From NCBI GenBank assembly GCA_015680685.1, contig MNCI01010150.1:103523-167522 (forward strand): a DNA stretch of 64,000 nt. Reading direction: 5' to 3'. Source of the stretch: Gnetum montanum. Its lineage: Eukaryota; Streptophyta; Gnetopsida; Gnetales; Gnetaceae. Position 1 is the first letter of the stretch. Every line of letters starts with the position of its first letter. Made by a program: the position numbers and the translations under genes. Below the pieces are notes generated by a model. The model searched no databases. It saw only the letters and a list, made by a program, of their open reading frames with translations, and was not told the DNA's origin. Below are positions 60,801 through 64,000 of the stretch, one piece after another.

Positions 60801-60950
60801 CTTAAGAATCTTCATCCTATAAGATCTTAGGATGAGTGGTATACAAATCCTTCTCTACTTTCCAAGTTGTTTCTTGTACATCATGTCTTTTCTAATAAAC
60901 CTTAACCATACTAATAAATTTTCTTCTTAATTGTCATTCCATCCTATCAA
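60801..60950 (-). pseudogene. Chromodomain-like C-terminus of the integrase of element H
   Basis: The minus strand reads QLRRKFISMVKVY, a stop, KRHDVQETTWKVEKDL, then YTTHPKIL. This follows the chromodomain-type tail of plant gypsy integrases (LR.K.I..VKV.W......EATWE.E......P.LF). The stop TAG stands where the conserved Trp is expected. It lies directly before the polypurine tract, as expected for the end of pol. Confidence 0.65.
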
Positions 60951-60959
60951 CATTAATTC

Positions 60960-61462
60960 ATAACCAAAATATTAATAAATAACATTGCATGATCAAAATT
61001 TACAAATCTAATTCTATCACCATCCAAACCCCAAACAATGAAAGCTAGCATCCACTCTCCATTTCATTTTGTCAATGTTGGAATGAGTATTATTCATGAA
61101 CAATAAGATTTCATTTAATTCCAAATCAGAAAATTAAAATATTCCAATTAGAATTATTTATTATTTATTATCACTAATATGAAGATCAGTAACAAAGGAA
61201 ACCTTAATTTTTACCATCTTGCTAGTGTGAGAAGCCCAAAGTCTTTTATTCTCTTTCCCATGCATACCATGTTGTTTAAGGGATAACATAGAATGAAATT
61301 TTCTATTGCAAATAGTAAAGGGGGTAGTGACATCTTAGGATTGCTTGAAAATTCATTGGTCAACTTTCTTCATGCTAGCTTTATCAGAATTATACAATGA
61401 CTTATTAGGGGACTAATAATAATGACTTCAATAACACAAACCATTAGCAACTAATATAAAAT
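60960..61462. other. Stretch between H tail and LTR I
   Basis: No recognised gene. Directly left of the LTR I end, the minus strand reads TTTATATTAGTTGC, possibly a decayed primer-binding site, so this may be the start of the interior of I. Confidence 0.3.
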
Positions 61463-62254
61463 TGATGAGGAGCAAGTTTTAATAATCCAAAATGCTAGGA
61501 TAAACCTTAAAACTTGCAAATTCAATTACGATAAGAAAGAAATAGTGCTTTATTCTTGATAGAACATGATAAAGAAATACAAGTTGGAAGATAATTCCTA
61601 GGATAAACAAGAGCTTAAGAAATCCTATACAACACATTCACCCTCAAGACGGATATGGAGCCTTACAATGTGGGTGCTCAATTAGAGCTCAATCTCACTC
61701 TCTTCTCACATCTCTCTTTCTTACACACACTTCCTCTATTCTCTCTTATACTCTCCTCAAATAAAAGGCCTTGATGCCTATTTATAACATTTTAAAAATC
61801 TTTTGGTGTCCAAAGTAAAAATTTATGGCTGTTTTTTTAAACATATAAGATGTCTTAGATGTGTGGAATACGTCCTAGCCAAGACATGCAAAATTGAAAG
61901 GAGACATCTTACTACCATGGGAGATTTCTTTACCTTAGAGGAGACATCTTATTTGAAACATAAACATCTCTCCTAAGTGTCAAATAAAATGCAGTAGATG
62001 TCTATCATCTTTAGGAGACATCTATTCCATGTAGGAGATATCTTTCTCTTGGACAAGACATCTTATCCTACATGAAGATATATTCCAAGGTAGACTTCCA
62101 AAATAATGACATCTTCTTGAAAGTAATAAGAAGTCAAATTCAAGTTCAATTATCTTCTCTTGTTCTTGAAACATGGAAAACAATAAAAAAAAACATAAAT
62201 ACACCTAGACTACAAAGAACACACACAAAATCATAGTTTATTAAGGATGTTACA
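61463..62254 (-). repeat. LTR of element I, with promoter and motif cluster
   Basis: The minus strand runs from TGTAACATCC (62,254) to CCTCATCA (61,463), about 792 bp. A canonical TATAAATAG lies at 61,778-61,786 and a polyadenylation signal AATAAA at about 61,549-61,554, in the right order. Upstream of the TATA box, 61,845-62,115 holds about ten copies of AGACATCT/AGATGTCT-type motifs, often as GGAGACATCTT. Flanking pentamers do not match (AAAAT and TGGGA), so it is not a clean solo LTR. Confidence 0.65.
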
Positions 62255-63592
62255 TGGGATGGGTGATGTCCTCATAAAAAATATAAATTTAAATCTAAAC
62301 CTTAGGTGGTTGAAAATGTAAGTAACTCATGTTTAATTCTAATATCTTATGAGCCCTAAGTCTCATATATAGTTTTTCAATTAATGTTCTACCTACCAAA
62401 TCATAATTTAGTAATAAAGGTATGCCTCCCTAATTATTTTATTTACCAAAGTGGTTTGTCTACCAAAATAGAATTTAAACTAATTAATGTTAATTGATAA
62501 AATTCCTAAATGTTAAATCAAACTTAAATGAATTTTAGTTTATAAATCCTTATTTTCTTCATCCAAATTAACATATCAATGTTATTTTTTTACCATTGAA
62601 ACTTCACACATAGATTCCTAATAACCAAAATGATCATTTTCTTTGTTATTTTTGACATGAATGTTTTTCTATGGTGCATATGAAACATTATAACTTCCTT
62701 TATGACTCCTCAGACAAGTTGCAATGACCATATGATTGTTGAAAAGCATCTTGATATTTGTGCTATCATGACAAAAATCTTTTCCTTTTGCACATCATTT
62801 TTTAGAGGAGGAATCAAATGCAAAAATCCTAAAACAATTCTAAAATATTAGCTAATTAAGCCAAAAATTTAGTAGAAATAAATAATTAGAAAACTAGGTC
62901 AAAACTAATAAATTTCATAATTAAAATACTGTATAACAATAGAAACTTAGATTCTAACTAATTTACATAAAATGCATATCCAAATCCAATTCTAAATCCA
63001 AATCCAAATTCTCAATCGATTATGCATTAACTATTAATTCAAAGCTTTAAAAATAAACATTGTAATACATTTTTCTACTTAACTAAAAGTGATGTAGAAA
63101 GAAATTTTTCCAAGACTGAGATCTTTTAAATAAGCTCCAAACCCCAAGTGAGGATAATAATCAATGATCAAATCCATATAGAACATAAAATAAAACTTGG
63201 AAAGGGAAGTGCTTATGTAGATTCAAAGGATACATAAGCTTAGCTCTAGTTTTTGTCCTATTCACCAAGATCTTCCTTTCTAAGTCTATCTCTTAGATAT
63301 TAGTAAAGCAAATGGATGATTTCTAATGGAAGAATTAGTAGGTATTTATACTCTCAAGGTCATGACAGGATTAAAATAATGATCAATTATAATAGGAAAA
63401 AGTAAAACTAAAAGGAATATTAAATTAGCTAAATTCTAAAAATTGAAATAAATAATATTTGGAAAAAGGTTCTATACCCCAACATTGACCTACTAGGATA
63501 CCTTTGGTACTACCTAATAGCTATGTCATTCCCAACTCTAATCAAAGGTTTAAGATCCAAAACCAAATATAACTAACTAGGCTAGCACCCCA
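62255..63592. other. Interior of H right of LTR I, no recognised gene
   Basis: Loosely colinear with 53,378-54,088. GGGATGGGTGATGTCCTC at 62,256 recalls the 5S rRNA box C region but is short. A minus-strand TATAAATACC lies near 63,340. Confidence 0.35.
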
Positions 63593-64000
63593 TGTTACTA
63601 TGTTATAATATAATAAAATACTTAATAACATAAATTATTAACTTATTAATTTATAAATAATCACAAAAGAATGTCCAACACAAAACACATAACATACCAT
63701 ATGTCCAATGTAGAATCACATGTACTAATAACCCATTAAGTACCTAATACCTACTTACCCAAAGCTCCAAAATAGGGGGTTAGTTTACATATGCTTAAAA
63801 ATATAAATTAATATATCAAATACAATTATAAATTCATTTACAAGATACATAGCTTAACCACAACCATAAATCCATAATATCATGCATCAAAAGTGTACTA
63901 CACCAAACATAGAGGTACCAAACATAAAGCATAGCCTAGATAAACATCAAATCAAGAATTTAAAATAAGAACATATCAAATCAAAAATAGTATCTAGAGA
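63593..64000 (-). repeat. 5' LTR of element H, cut by the window end
   Basis: Starts TGTTACTATG. On the minus strand TGGGGTGCTAGCC just outside it could be a decayed primer-binding site. Direct repeat of 60,397-60,791; an estimated 25 bp are missing at the right. Confidence 0.65.

Larger units (their letters stand above)
60397..64000 (-). mobile_element. Element H: Ty3/gypsy remnant, 5' end beyond the window
   Basis: Direct repeats 60,397-60,791 and 63,593-64,000 are its LTRs (shared TAATACCTACTTAC; GGTACCAA.GTAAAGCATAG). The second runs off the window. A polypurine tract (AAGGAAGGGGAG on the minus strand, 60,792-60,803) follows the first. Only the extreme C-terminus of pol is recognisable; the interior is 2.8 kb and contains another LTR (I). 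H sits in the 5' LTR of G. Confidence 0.7.

Noticed and set aside
62256-62273. Second 5S rRNA fragment
   Set aside because: Only a GGGATGGGTGA-like core matches; too short to separate from chance next to the LTR I border.

Overview
The window looks like repeat-filled intergenic DNA of a seed plant with a very large genome; a gymnosperm is my guess, but no clade-diagnostic host gene is visible. It is AT-rich, CpG-poor and built almost entirely of nested, decayed LTR retrotransposons. No intact host gene is present. Most coding remnants are broken by in-frame stops, many of them TAG where the family has glutamine, as expected from C-to-T decay of methylated DNA. I label the elements A to I.

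Layout. A (about 1 to 19,440, plus strand, 5' LTR outside the window) is a giant Tat/Ogre-type Ty3/gypsy element: gag, protease, then a 10-kb block, then RT, RNase H, a second RNase H, and integrase, then the 3' LTR. The 10-kb block holds an antisense, intron-containing gene (4,796-10,016), a 155-bp tandem array and a 185-bp hairpin array. A appears to sit inside E (about 19,440-21,991, plus, 3' end and 3' LTR). E is inserted in the protease of D, an old minus-strand Athila-like element (21,992-23,504 plus 33,356-36,383). B (23,505-33,355, minus, complete, TSD AGCCC) is inserted in the gag of D. F (36,529-42,267, plus) has matching 523-bp LTRs and no recognisable pol. It carries an intronless CCR4-type nuclease pseudogene, a 5S-rRNA-like segment and two coding-phase minisatellites. 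C (43,528-53,372, plus, complete, TSD GCAAG) is the best-preserved relative of B and D. G (54,089 to about 60,396, minus) is a Ty1/copia element. A solo LTR of the F family (TSD TATAG) sits in its gag, and H sits in its 5' LTR. H (60,397 to beyond the window end, minus) is a Ty3/gypsy remnant with a chromodomain-like tail. Another LTR, I (61,463-62,254), lies inside H.

How it fits together. B, C, D and E share LTR ends, a polypurine-tract signature and, where visible, a TGGC-type primer-binding site, so they are one Athila-like lineage active over a long time. Several LTRs carry a family-specific cluster of short repeated motifs upstream of a TATA box. The most unusual contents are the spliced antisense gene inside A and the captured nuclease copy inside F.
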